This document shows, in pieces, positions 54,863 to 64,000 of a DNA stretch of 64,000 nucleotides. The notes below the pieces were generated by a model, which was not told the origin of the DNA, made no database searches, and saw only the letters and a program-made list of their open reading frames with translations. Made by a program: the position numbers and the translations under genes. The stretch is from assembly GCA_050249835.1 (NCBI GenBank), contig JBFWPT010000006.1, positions 1 to 64,000 on the forward strand. The letters run 5' to 3'. Origin of the DNA: Miltoncostaea sp050249835 (GTDB lineage Bacteria > Actinomycetota > Thermoleophilia > Miltoncostaeales > Miltoncostaeaceae). Position 1 is the stretch's first letter. Every line of letters begins with the position of its first letter.

Positions 54863-55330
54863 GTGCCCGACAGCGAGACCGGCGTCGCCGCGCGGCTCGA
54901 CGCCGACCTGAAGGACGCGATGCGCGCCGGCGACGCGGTGCGCCGCGACGCCATCCGCCGCGCCCGGTCGGCGCTCAAGAACGCCGAGATCGAGGCGCGC
55001 GGGCCGCTGAGCGACGACGCGGCGGTGAAGGTCCTGCGCGGCATCGTCAAGCAGCACAAGGAGTCGATCGAGCAGTTCACGGCCGGTGGCCGTGACGACC
55101 TCGTCGCGCAGGAGAGGCGCGAGATGGAGGTCGTCGACGCGTACCTGCCCGCGCAGATGGACGCGGCGGCCATCGAGGCCGTCGTCACCGAGGTGATCGC
55201 GGCCGAGGGGGCCGCCGGACCCGGGGACATGGGCCGCGTGATGAAGGCGGTGATGTCCCGTGTCGGCGGCCAGGCCGACGGGAAGGAGGTTCGTGTGATC
55301 GTGCAACGCGTTCTGGGAGGAGACCGATGA
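54863..55330 (+). CDS. YqeY/GatB-like domain protein
   Basis: A 155-residue YqeY-family protein. The body (RLDADLKDAMRAGDAVRRDAIRRARSALKNAEIEARG, IVKQHKESIEQFTAGGRDDLVAQERREMEVVDAYLP) is the helical domain shared with GatB and GlnRS, which in the larger proteins helps bind tRNA; stand-alone members are of unclear use. The GTG has AGGGGGAGGG upstream. Its end overlaps the next ATG (ATGA), opening a coupled three-gene string. Confidence 0.88.
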   Translation: MPDSETGVAARLDADLKDAMRAGDAVRRDAIRRARSALKNAEIEARGPLSDDAAVKVLRGIVKQHKESIEQFTAGGRDDLVAQERREMEVVDAYLPAQMDAAAIEAVVTEVIAAEGAAGPGDMGRVMKAVMSRVGGQADGKEVRVIVQRVLGGDR

Positions 55331-55686
55331 GCACCACTCCCCCGCCGGGCCCCGGCGGCCCGCCCCCCGAGGGCGTCGAGCCGGCCTCCGCCGTCGGCGG
55401 CGGCACCCACTCCCCGTCGGACGCGATGACGCGCTACGACAAGGAGAAGGACGCCTACCACTGCTCCTACGGCATCCCGAGCCCGGCGCTCGCCGTGCTC
55501 GACCCCGAGCGGGAGCTGATCGTCCGGGTGGACCGCCACTCGTTCCGGGTCGTCGGGTTCTCGATCCCGAACTTCACCGAGTGGCACGCCAAGAACGCCG
55601 ACGATGAGGGGAACTTCAACGTCGACCTCCCGGAGGTCTGGCCGATGGAGCAGACGGACACGAGGCACGCCGGCCCGTCCTGGTGA
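55327..55686 (+). CDS. Small hypothetical protein (DUF2283-like strand motif)
   Basis: A 119-residue cytoplasmic protein. A Pro/Gly-rich head is followed by DAYHCSYGIPSPALAVLDPERELIVRVDRHSFRVVGFSIPNFTEWHAKN, whose beta hairpin recalls DUF2283/YuzE-like proteins, although the match is loose. It ends acidic. Four-base overlaps link it to yqeY and to the DUF427 gene. No function can be given. Confidence 0.6.
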   Translation: MSTTPPPGPGGPPPEGVEPASAVGGGTHSPSDAMTRYDKEKDAYHCSYGIPSPALAVLDPERELIVRVDRHSFRVVGFSIPNFTEWHAKNADDEGNFNVDLPEVWPMEQTDTRHAGPSW

Positions 55687-56168
55687 CGGCGGACGCGGGG
55701 CCGGGGCGGGAGTCCGTCTGGGACTACCCCCGGCCCCCGCGCGTCGCGCAGGACGCGCGGCGGGTGACCGTGACCCTGGGCGGCGTGCTCGTCGCCGACA
55801 CCACCCGGGCCCTGCGGGTGCTCGAGACGAGCCACCCGCCCACCTTCTACCTGCCGCGCGCCGACTTCGCGCCGGGCGCCCTGCGCCGGGCGGAGGGCTC
55901 CTCGTTCTGCGAGTGGAAGGGCCACGCCGCATACCTCGACGTGGTCGGGGGCGACGTCGTCGCGGGCCGCGCGGCCTGGTTCTATCCCGACCCGGTTCCG
56001 GCCTTCGCGGAGCTGCGCGACCACGTCGCCCTCTACCCGGGCGCGATGGACGCCTGCCACGTCGCCGGCGAACGGGTGCGGGCGCAGGAGGGCGGCTTCT
56101 ACGGCGGCTGGATCACGGACGAGATCGCCGGGCCGTTCAAGGGCGGGCCGGGCACCAGCGGCTGGTAG
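55683..56168 (+). CDS. DUF427-family protein
   Basis: A 161-residue DUF427 protein: ESVWDYPRPPRV, then ADTTRALRVLETSHPPTFYLPRADF, FCEWKGHAAYLDV and ARAAWFYPDPVPAFAELRDHVALYP are all family landmarks. The fold is a small beta-rich domain of unknown biochemical activity, often encoded near metabolic enzymes. It starts with a GTG overlapping the previous stop. It is convergent with the subtilase gene, whose stop is four bases away. Confidence 0.83.
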   Translation: MTADAGPGRESVWDYPRPPRVAQDARRVTVTLGGVLVADTTRALRVLETSHPPTFYLPRADFAPGALRRAEGSSFCEWKGHAAYLDVVGGDVVAGRAAWFYPDPVPAFAELRDHVALYPGAMDACHVAGERVRAQEGGFYGGWITDEIAGPFKGGPGTSGW

Positions 56169-56171
56169 TGA

Positions 56172-57755
56172 TCAGCGCAGGCGCAGGACCCGCGGCGCGC
56201 CGCGGGCCGGGATGATGACGCGGTAGGAGACGGCGCGGGGCCTCACCCCGGCCCGCGCCGGGGCCGTGACCCGCACGACGAGGGTGCGGGCGGAGAGGCG
56301 CACGACGGCGCGCCCGCCGCGCACGGCCACGCGGCGCCCGGCGACGCGCACCACGGCGCGCGGCGCGAGGCGCGAGAGGCGCAGGGTGAGCCGCCCGGCC
56401 CGGCGATCGAGGCGGGCGGCGAGCCCGCTCGCGGCCGCGGGGGTCGTGGCCGTCCGGGCCGCGGGCGCCGCGGGCGCGACCGGGGCCGCGGGGGCCGCCG
56501 GCGGGGCGGGCTGCGGCGCCGGGTCACCGGGCGTCGCGGGCGCGGAGGGCGCCGGGGCGACGGGGATCGGTGTCACGGCCGTGGGGGGCTTCGGCATGAC
56601 GCCGAGCGCCGGCAGGGCCGCGATCGCGGCCGCCACGTCCGGGCGCGGCCCGATGAGGCCGTCCACGCCGGCCGACACCTGAGGGGTGCCCGTGGCGACC
56701 AGCAGGTCCCGGACCTCGGCGGGGGTCAGCGGGGTGCCGTCGCGCGCGATCTCCGCGGACTGCACCGCGGCGGCCGCGGCCGCGATCGTGGCCGCGGCGC
56801 TGGAGGTGCCGTCGAAGCACGCGGTGTAGGCGAGGTCGCCGCTCGCGCTCCACGGCGCGTCGCCGTACCCGGCCGTCACCACCCCGGCGCCGAAGCCCTG
56901 CAGGTCGACGCGGGCGCCGTGGTTCGAGACCGGCACCCGGCGCAGGTCCTCGGTGCCGGTCTGGTCGCGCCCGGCGCCGCCGGCCCCCACGATGATCGCG
57001 CCCGAGTGATCCTTGTGCGTCGCCGACGCCAGCCACGGGCGCGTCGGGTACGGGTCCGGCAGGGCCGCCAGGTCCACGGCCCCGTTCCCCGCGGGCTCCA
57101 CCACGACGATGCCCCGGTCCACGGCCGCGCGGATGGCCGAGCGCGCGAGGTCGTAGTGCTCGATCGGCACGAACGGCCACGATCCGTCCCTGCCGAGGCC
57201 CGCCTGCAGCTCGATCAGCAGGACGTCGCCGGGGCCGAGGTCCTTCGCCGCCGCCGTGATCGTGTCCCAGGGCGCGTACGCGGCGCGCGGCAGCACCGGC
57301 TGGTGCATCACGAGCTCCGCCTCCGGCACCAGCCCGCTCACGCCCATGCCGTCCTCGGCCCCGCCGAGCAGGGCGAGGACGGCGGTGCCGTGGTCGCGGT
57401 AGTCGAAGAGCATCCCCGTGGTGGCCGCGGCGGCGAGCTTCCGGGGCGCCAGCTCGGCGTGCCCGGCGCGCCACTCGTACTCGACGTCGGCGATCGTCAC
57501 GCCGAGCCCCCGGTGCTCCGGGGTGAAGCCGAGGGCGTCGCGGTAGTCCTGCAGGCCGCTCAGGTCGGGCGCGACGAGCGCGTCCGCGAAGGCCGGGAAG
57601 CCGGCGTCCGGGGCCACCCTGCAGGTGGAGGCGGGCGGCGGCGCGGGGACGATCTCCTCCCCGCCGGGGGCGGGCGCGGACGCGGCCGCCGCGCCCGCGA
57701 GGACGCAGGCGGCGAGCAGCGCGGCCAGCAGGGCCGGGAGATGACCGGGACGCAC
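56172..57755 (-). CDS. Secreted subtilisin-like serine protease (S8)
   Basis: A 527-residue exported protease. The signal peptide (LPALLAALLAACVLAGAAAASA) may include a lipobox-like AAC. The triad is Asp in GVTIADVEYEW, His in DYRDHGTAVLALLG and Ser in DGTSSAAATIAAA. The C-terminal 150 residues are Pro/Ala-rich linker and an Arg-rich beta domain (LRLSRLAPRAVVRVAGRRVAV), probably a cell-surface anchor or binding module like that of the protein at 59409. GTG 57755 is the start; the layout may be leaderless. Confidence 0.85.
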   Translation of the reverse strand: MRPGHLPALLAALLAACVLAGAAAASAPAPGGEEIVPAPPPASTCRVAPDAGFPAFADALVAPDLSGLQDYRDALGFTPEHRGLGVTIADVEYEWRAGHAELAPRKLAAAATTGMLFDYRDHGTAVLALLGGAEDGMGVSGLVPEAELVMHQPVLPRAAYAPWDTITAAAKDLGPGDVLLIELQAGLGRDGSWPFVPIEHYDLARSAIRAAVDRGIVVVEPAGNGAVDLAALPDPYPTRPWLASATHKDHSGAIIVGAGGAGRDQTGTEDLRRVPVSNHGARVDLQGFGAGVVTAGYGDAPWSASGDLAYTACFDGTSSAAATIAAAAAAVQSAEIARDGTPLTPAEVRDLLVATGTPQVSAGVDGLIGPRPDVAAAIAALPALGVMPKPPTAVTPIPVAPAPSAPATPGDPAPQPAPPAAPAAPVAPAAPAARTATTPAAASGLAARLDRRAGRLTLRLSRLAPRAVVRVAGRRVAVRGGRAVVRLSARTLVVRVTAPARAGVRPRAVSYRVIIPARGAPRVLRLR

Positions 57756-57782
57756 CCCTCTAGGATTGCGCGGCCCGGCCCC

Positions 57783-59402
<1,620 letters not shown>

Positions 59403-59408
59403 GCGCGG

Positions 59409-61337
59409 CTACCTCCGGCGGAGCGGCACCGTCCGGGCGATCGTGCGGCCCCGGGCCGGGTCCAGCTCGACCCGCACCCGCACCTGGCGCCGGGCCGTCA
59501 TGAGCTGGCGGGCCCGCGGGGTGAGGGCGATGCGCAGCACGGCGCGGCGGCCCGCGGCCACGGAGTAGCGCCGGGGCGCGACCACGGTGATGCGCGCGGC
59601 CTTGCGGCGGCCCACCTTCACCTTCCCCGCCGTCCGGATGCGGAGCACGCCGCGGCAGGCCGTCGTGCGGCCCTGACAGCTCACGGTCACGGCCACCCGG
59701 TTGCGGGTCACCAGCAGGCGCGAGCCGGCGAGGCGGCCCGGGGTGACGAGCGGGACCGGCGCCGGCGGGGCCGGGACCACCGGCTGCGCCGGCGGGGCCG
59801 GCGGGGCCGGGGACGCCGCGGTGGCGACGGCGATGGCCGGCGTGTCGAGGTTGGCGTCGATCGCGTAGCGGCCGGCCGAGCCCGCGGGCGGCGCGCCGCG
59901 GCCGGCGTTGGACCAGACGATGCCGCCGTCGTCGATCGCGACCGCGCCGGTCACGCAGTCCAGCGCCGCCGGGTTCGCGCCCGTGCCGAGGCGCAGCACG
60001 ACGCTGCCGTAGGGCGAGGCCGTGAAGGTCGTGCCGGCGACGGGGCCCGCCGGTCCACCGGACGCCGGGCCGGTCACGGTGATCGGCGCGGTGGATGCCG
60101 GCGGGGCCAGGGTCACGACCACCGGGCCCGCGCCGGTCGGCGTCCACGTCGTCGGCGGGAGGTCGAAGGCGATCTCGGCCGCCTGCCAGGGGCTCGACGA
60201 CGTCACCGGCATCGCCGCCGGCTGGGGCGTCCAGGACCCGGTGACCTGCAGGGTCCGGGTGCCCTCCGCCGTGTTGGCCGCGGCCAGGGTCACCCAGGCG
60301 GAGACCGGGTAGGTCGCGCCCGGCGCCACGAGCGCGCCGCCGCCGTCCGGGAAGCGCCCGAGCGTCGCCACGGTCCCCGGTGACAGGGTCGTCGTGAGGC
60401 GGCCGGCCGGCAGCGTCCAAGTCGCGCCGGGCGTGAACGTCGCGGCGGCGCCGGGCGCGCTCACGACAGCGCGCAGCGGGTCGAGCTCGCGGTTCTGGCC
60501 GCCCGGGAAGTCGGCCTGGAGGCCGACGCGCTGGCGGCCGGCGTCGTTGAGGCAGAGCAGGTTCTGGGGGCCGGCGGCGGTCGCGGCGACGGCGGGCGCC
60601 TGCGGCGCGAACCCGTCACCGGAGAAGTCGAACTCGATGCCCGTCGTCGCGCCCGGCTGGCAGTCGAGGTAGAGGCTCGGCGACGGCACCACCGGGGAAC
60701 TCGTGAAGGTGAGCTGGATCGCGGCGCTCCCGGTGAGGGCGCGCGGGGCGTCGCCCGGCCCCACCGGCAGGACCGGCAGCGTGCCCGGGCCGGCCTGGGA
60801 GATCGCGACGTCGCCGCCCACCGCGAGCCAGTCGAACTGGGGGAGCACCGGGGCGGAGTACGACCACGGCGTCGCGCCGATGAAGTCCCCGGACGACGGG
60901 TCGGCGTCGATCGTCGTGGTCGCGGAGATCGTCACCGGCCCGACCACCCGGGTGCGCTCCTTGGTGTTGGTCGCGCGCACCGCGAGCCACACGTCGGCCT
61001 GCACCGTGTTCGGCCCCGGCTTCAGCAGCCCGAGCCCGTACCCGAACCGGGCGAGGTAGTCCGGGAGGTCCACGTCGAAGGTCCCCGTCGCCGAGCGCAC
61101 CGTGAGCCCCGGGACGACCTCCGTCGGGGACGGGTAACGCGGGTCGGGGAGGATCGAGACGCTGGTCGTCACCTCGAGCGGCATGTCCCGCCAGAGCCCG
61201 TCGATCGAGTAGCGGCAGGCGTTGGGCGTCGTCGCGGTCGCGGCGGCCGCGGGGGCGGCGAGGGCGAGGCCGGCGGCGATCACCGCGGCGGCGGCGGCCA
61301 CGAGGGCGAGGAGGCGGGCGGGCAGGGCGGTGATCAC
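59409..61337 (-). CDS. Large secreted protein of unknown function
   Basis: A 642-residue protein beginning with an Ala-rich signal peptide (about 32 residues). Mature repeats of beta-strand type include ACRYSIDGLWRDMPLEVTTSV and DCVTGAVAIDDGG, with few Cys. The tail after residue 500 is Pro/Ala-rich linker followed by a basic strand domain (LLVTRNRVAVTVSCQGRTTACRGVLRI), similar in style to the C-terminus of the subtilase at 56172 and the protein at 61468. It may be a cell-wall or envelope structure. Start GTG 61337. No family recognised. Confidence 0.6.
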   Translation of the reverse strand: MITALPARLLALVAAAAAVIAAGLALAAPAAAATATTPNACRYSIDGLWRDMPLEVTTSVSILPDPRYPSPTEVVPGLTVRSATGTFDVDLPDYLARFGYGLGLLKPGPNTVQADVWLAVRATNTKERTRVVGPVTISATTTIDADPSSGDFIGATPWSYSAPVLPQFDWLAVGGDVAISQAGPGTLPVLPVGPGDAPRALTGSAAIQLTFTSSPVVPSPSLYLDCQPGATTGIEFDFSGDGFAPQAPAVAATAAGPQNLLCLNDAGRQRVGLQADFPGGQNRELDPLRAVVSAPGAAATFTPGATWTLPAGRLTTTLSPGTVATLGRFPDGGGALVAPGATYPVSAWVTLAAANTAEGTRTLQVTGSWTPQPAAMPVTSSSPWQAAEIAFDLPPTTWTPTGAGPVVVTLAPPASTAPITVTGPASGGPAGPVAGTTFTASPYGSVVLRLGTGANPAALDCVTGAVAIDDGGIVWSNAGRGAPPAGSAGRYAIDANLDTPAIAVATAASPAPPAPPAQPVVPAPPAPVPLVTPGRLAGSRLLVTRNRVAVTVSCQGRTTACRGVLRIRTAGKVKVGRRKAARITVVAPRRYSVAAGRRAVLRIALTPRARQLMTARRQVRVRVELDPARGRTIARTVPLRRR

Positions 61338-61379
61338 GGCGGCCGGGGCTCCGTTCGGGGCGTCGATCGTGGGAATTGC

Positions 61380-61410
61380 TTGACGGCGACCATGGGACTG
61401 GTGGTAGCTT
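61380..61410 (+). promoter_or_regulatory. Sigma70-like promoter for the delta-60 gene
   Basis: TTGACG at 61380-61385 and TAGCTT at 61405-61410 (19-base spacing) precede the gene at 61468. Downstream at 61422-61437 lies TTAGGCATACCTTACT, whose AGG...CCT core is near-palindromic and could be an operator. Confidence 0.35.
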
Positions 61411-61467
61411 GCCGCCGTTTCTTAGGCATACCTTACTCAGAGACCCCACAGGGAGGCTCCCCCACTC

Positions 61468-63324
61468 ATGAGGTCCATCCGCAGGACCGCGATCGCGGGC
61501 GCGCTCGCGGTCGGGATCGGCCTGACCGGCGCCGCGTCGGCGTCCGGCGCCGGTCTCGACGACACGTTCGGGCTCGACGGGGTCGTCGTGAACCCCCTTT
61601 CTGGTGACAGCGATCGTTACCTGAACGCCACCCGCGCGCCGGGCGGCGGCACCTACAACGTCGGCTACACGACCGCCTCCGGCACCGACCGGGCGTTCCT
61701 GCTGACGAAGGTGGACGCCTCCGGCGAGCTCGACGACGACTTCGGCACCAACGGCGTCGTGACGCTCAACGTGGTGACCGGCCCGTTCGCCGCCCCGCCC
61801 GCCGGCGCCACCCCGAGCGGCTCCGCCGAGGTCGCCCGCGGCGTCGTGGTGCAGCCCGACGGCAAGATCGTCGTGGCCGGCCAGGCCGAGACGCCCCCGG
61901 CGGCCGGCAAGCCGGACAGCCGCGACATCGACATCTACGTCGCCCGCTTCGAGGCCGACGGCGACCTCGACGGGACCTTCGGCACGGGCGGCATCACCCG
62001 CGTGGACCTCAGCGACGGCGTCACCCCGGTGCCGGCCACGGTCAACACCGACCAGGCGTACGGCCTGAACGTCCGCCCCGACGGCACCCTCGTGGTGGTC
62101 GCGGCCCGCGGCCAGGACACCGCCGCGCCGGCCCGCACCGACCGCGACCTCGCGCTCGTGCAGCTCACCCCCGGCGGCGTCCTCGACCCGGCCTTCACCG
62201 GCCAGGGCGGCGGCACCGGCGTGGCCATCGCGCCGACGCCGGGCCTCAACGAGAACCCGCGCCAGGCCCACATCAACGCGGACGGCTCGGCCGTCGCCGT
62301 CGGCTACGGCTCCGTGAGCGGCGGGCCGGTGCGCCCGTACATCGCCAAGTTCGGCGCGACGGGCACCCTGGACGCCTCCTTCGGCACCGGCGGCATCGCC
62401 ACCGGCGACGTCGGCGGCCCCGCCCCGGGGTTCGCCGAGGCCTACGAGATCGCCCCGCACAACGGCGGGTACGTCCTCACCGGCTACGGCAGCCGCTCGA
62501 CCACCCCGGCCAACGGCATCGACGTCGTCGTGTACCGCTTCAGCGGCACCGGCCAGTACGACACCAGCTTCGGCCAGAACGGCCTGGTGACCTACAACCG
62601 GGTCAACGGCGCCGACCGCGGCCGCGACATGACCATCCTGCGCGACGGCCGCATCGTGGTCGTGGGCTCCTCCGCCACGGCGGACGCGACGCCGAACCTG
62701 GACGGCCTCGTGCTCGTCCTCAACGCCGACGGGACGCCGGACACCTCCGTCAGCCCGACCGGCGCGATCGTGAAGGACCTCGGCGGCCAGAACGACGCCT
62801 TCTTCGGCGTCACGACGGTCTCCAACGGCACGAAGGTCGTGGCCGCCGGCTACCGCGGCGGCGCGACCGCCGCCGGCGACGAGTCCGTGCTGGTCCGCGT
62901 GGACCTGCCGACCCCGCCCCCGGCCGCCGCCGCCCCGGCGCCGGCCTCACCGGCGCCGCCGGCCACCCCGGCGCCGGTGGTGAAGGCGCCGACGGCCGCC
63001 CCGCGGCCGAAGCTCGCCACGCTCGTGCGCGGCGGCAAGGTGTACCTGCGGATCACCGCGACCCTGCCGAAGACGGTCGCCGGCCGCACCCTCGTGGTGC
63101 AGCGCCGGATCAAGACCCGCAACCTCACCGTCACCACCCTGAAGGTGCCGGCGAGCGGGAAGGTCTCCAAGCTGGTCCGGCTCCGGCCCGGCACCCGCTC
63201 GGGCGCCCTCGGCGTCCGCGCCACCAAGTCGATCCGCATCCGCGCCACGCTGACCGGCACGGCCACCGCCCGCCCGGCCTCGAGCGCCTTCCGCACCGTG
63301 AAGGTCGCCACCGTGCGCCGGTAG
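61468..63324 (+). CDS. Secreted delta-60 repeat (beta-propeller-like) protein
   Basis: A 618-residue exported protein. After a signal peptide (SASGAGL) it has about seven repeats of the delta-60 type, for example LDDTFGLDGVVV, LDDDFGTNGVVTL, LDGTFGTGGITRV and LDASFGTGGIATG, each near a VVVQPDGKIVVAGQ-like strand. Such repeats form beta-propellers or similar. A Pro/Ala linker then leads to a basic C-terminal strand domain (KVYLRITATLPKTVAGRTLVV), perhaps a surface anchor. GGGAGG lies close upstream of the ATG. Divergent from the secreted protein at 59409. Confidence 0.85.
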   Translation: MRSIRRTAIAGALAVGIGLTGAASASGAGLDDTFGLDGVVVNPLSGDSDRYLNATRAPGGGTYNVGYTTASGTDRAFLLTKVDASGELDDDFGTNGVVTLNVVTGPFAAPPAGATPSGSAEVARGVVVQPDGKIVVAGQAETPPAAGKPDSRDIDIYVARFEADGDLDGTFGTGGITRVDLSDGVTPVPATVNTDQAYGLNVRPDGTLVVVAARGQDTAAPARTDRDLALVQLTPGGVLDPAFTGQGGGTGVAIAPTPGLNENPRQAHINADGSAVAVGYGSVSGGPVRPYIAKFGATGTLDASFGTGGIATGDVGGPAPGFAEAYEIAPHNGGYVLTGYGSRSTTPANGIDVVVYRFSGTGQYDTSFGQNGLVTYNRVNGADRGRDMTILRDGRIVVVGSSATADATPNLDGLVLVLNADGTPDTSVSPTGAIVKDLGGQNDAFFGVTTVSNGTKVVAAGYRGGATAAGDESVLVRVDLPTPPPAAAAPAPASPAPPATPAPVVKAPTAAPRPKLATLVRGGKVYLRITATLPKTVAGRTLVVQRRIKTRNLTVTTLKVPASGKVSKLVRLRPGTRSGALGVRATKSIRIRATLTGTATARPASSAFRTVKVATVRR

Positions 63325-63340
63325 CACCACCCGCCGCGGA

Positions 63341-63371
63341 CCGGCCGGCGCCCCCCCGGGGCGCCGGCCGG
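63341..63371 (+). terminator. Terminator after the delta-60 gene
   Basis: A perfect 14-bp stem (63341-63354 with 63358-63371, loop CCC) follows the stop at 63324. No T-run follows, but the stem is very stable. Confidence 0.6.
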
Positions 63372-63403
63372 TACCGGCACGGTCCGCCGCCCGGCCCATC
63401 CAC

Positions 63404-63409
63404 TACGCT
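63404..63409 (+). promoter_or_regulatory. -10 box of leaderless type
   Basis: TACGCT stands seven bases before the ATG at 63417. Confidence 0.45.
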
Positions 63410-63416
63410 GGGCCCG

Positions 63417-64000
63417 ATGGGTGAGCAGCAGCAGAAGCGCGCCAACCGCCTCGGCGGCATGGCCCTCGCCAACGGGCTGCTGGTGCACGGGCCATCCCAC
63501 TGGGCCGCCGCCGTCCGCGACGCCGACGGCCGCCTCGTGGTCGCGTCCGGCCGCAAGCAGCTCTTCCGGGCCGGGAAGCTCACCGACCTGCCCCTCGCGC
63601 GGGGCCTCGTGCGGCTGGGCGAGGCGTTCGCCGTCCTTCCCGCCGTCCGGCGCGGCCTGCCGCAGGCCCGCTTCGCGATGGAGGACCGTTCGACGCTCGG
63701 CATCGCCCTCGGCGCCACCGCCGTCGCCGCCATCGCCCGCCGCCGCCTCCGCTCCGTGCTCGCGCAGGAGACCGTCGGCGCGGTCGCCGGGCTCGCGCCG
63801 GCCATGCTCACGCTGCGCGGGTCGCAGGCCGCCGTGTGGCACGCCGTGGAGCACAAGAGCATCGCGGCCTACGAGGCCGGCGGCGAGGAGGAGGTCGCGC
63901 ACGCCGGCGCGCACGCCAAGGAGCACGACCGCTGCGGCTCCAACCTGATCCTGCCGCTGCTCGTGGCGAGCGTGGCGGGCAACACGGTGTCCCGGAAGCT
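63417..64000 (+). CDS. DUF1385 membrane protein (partial, runs off window)
   Basis: The first 194 codons of a DUF1385 protein. Landmarks are GGMALANGLLVHGPSHWAAAVRDADGRLVV at the start, LPLARGLVRLGEAF, and the His-rich AVWHAVEHKSIAAYE followed by KEHDRCGSNLI (conserved Cys/His). Family members are multi-helix membrane proteins seen in many Gram-positive bacteria, often next to rpmE or prfA; their role is unclear. The ATG lies seven bases after TACGCT, as in a leaderless gene. Confidence 0.85.
   Translation, partial: MGEQQQKRANRLGGMALANGLLVHGPSHWAAAVRDADGRLVVASGRKQLFRAGKLTDLPLARGLVRLGEAFAVLPAVRRGLPQARFAMEDRSTLGIALGATAVAAIARRRLRSVLAQETVGAVAGLAPAMLTLRGSQAAVWHAVEHKSIAAYEAGGEEEVAHAGAHAKEHDRCGSNLILPLLVASVAGNTVSRK

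Overview
The window is very GC-rich (roughly three quarters G+C by eye), densely coded and full of GTG starts and 4-base start/stop overlaps. Three gene sets are actinobacterial in character: a CysO-CysM-Mec cysteine pathway, a ThyX-type thymidylate synthase, and many apparently leaderless genes with a TANNNT hexamer 6-8 bases before the start codon. Together with the secreted beta-propeller-like and Pro/Ala-rich proteins this suggests an Actinomycetota chromosome, possibly class Thermoleophilia; the class is inference, since no rRNA is present. Three tRNA genes (Glu, Val, Asp) are seen. No insertion sequence, phage or CRISPR array was found, and no stretch over about 300 bases is empty of genes.

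Layout. 1-3641: tRNA-Glu, two small secreted proteins, a Mug glycosylase, a flavoprotein and a membrane protein. 3788-6271: a copper-related cluster MbnP-MbnH-CopC. 6268-10290: a membrane protein, a YcaQ/AlkX-like glycosylase, an FHA-HtrA protease and tRNA-Val/tRNA-Asp. 10326-12772: an accessory patch with a decayed M23 peptidase gene and an AbiEi/AbiEii toxin-antitoxin pair behind a palindromic operator. 12789-17007: a minus-strand operon of two near-identical metalloprotease/OmpA-like proteins carrying the LQRTTGNAAVARL motif linked to extracellular contractile injection systems, with a small unknown gene between them and a hydrolase after them. 17129-18307: a soluble chemoreceptor-like protein.

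18714-30754 is a glycerol/glycerol-3-phosphate region: PgsA and PlsY (phospholipid synthesis from G3P), then GlpF, DhaK, DhaL, GlpK, GlpA, GlpB, GlpC and a large DhaM-HPr-EI fusion. Glycerol enters through GlpF, GlpK makes G3P, GlpABC oxidises it to DHAP, and DhaKL plus the fusion phosphorylate free dihydroxyacetone with PEP. GlpA appears to start at a CTG codon.

30777-43151: an epimerase, a zinc-motif protein without a proper stop, FabI and neighbours, a CopC-CopD fusion, malate synthase, a siderophore-interacting-type flavoprotein, SixA, small proteins, a HEAT-like protein and a MarR regulator. A family of about 22-bp units (core TGGCTCACTTGGG) lies at four loci here, one of them inside the DhaM fusion gene. 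43206-50253: citrate synthase, a NYN-LOTUS protein with basic repeats, and an operon for sulfur-carrier-dependent cysteine synthesis (rhodanese-E1, CysO, CysM, Mec). 50385-64000: small membrane proteins, an MFS transporter, RarA, a YqeY protein, DUF427, a subtilase, a duplicated ThyX-like protein, two large secreted proteins and the start of a DUF1385 protein.
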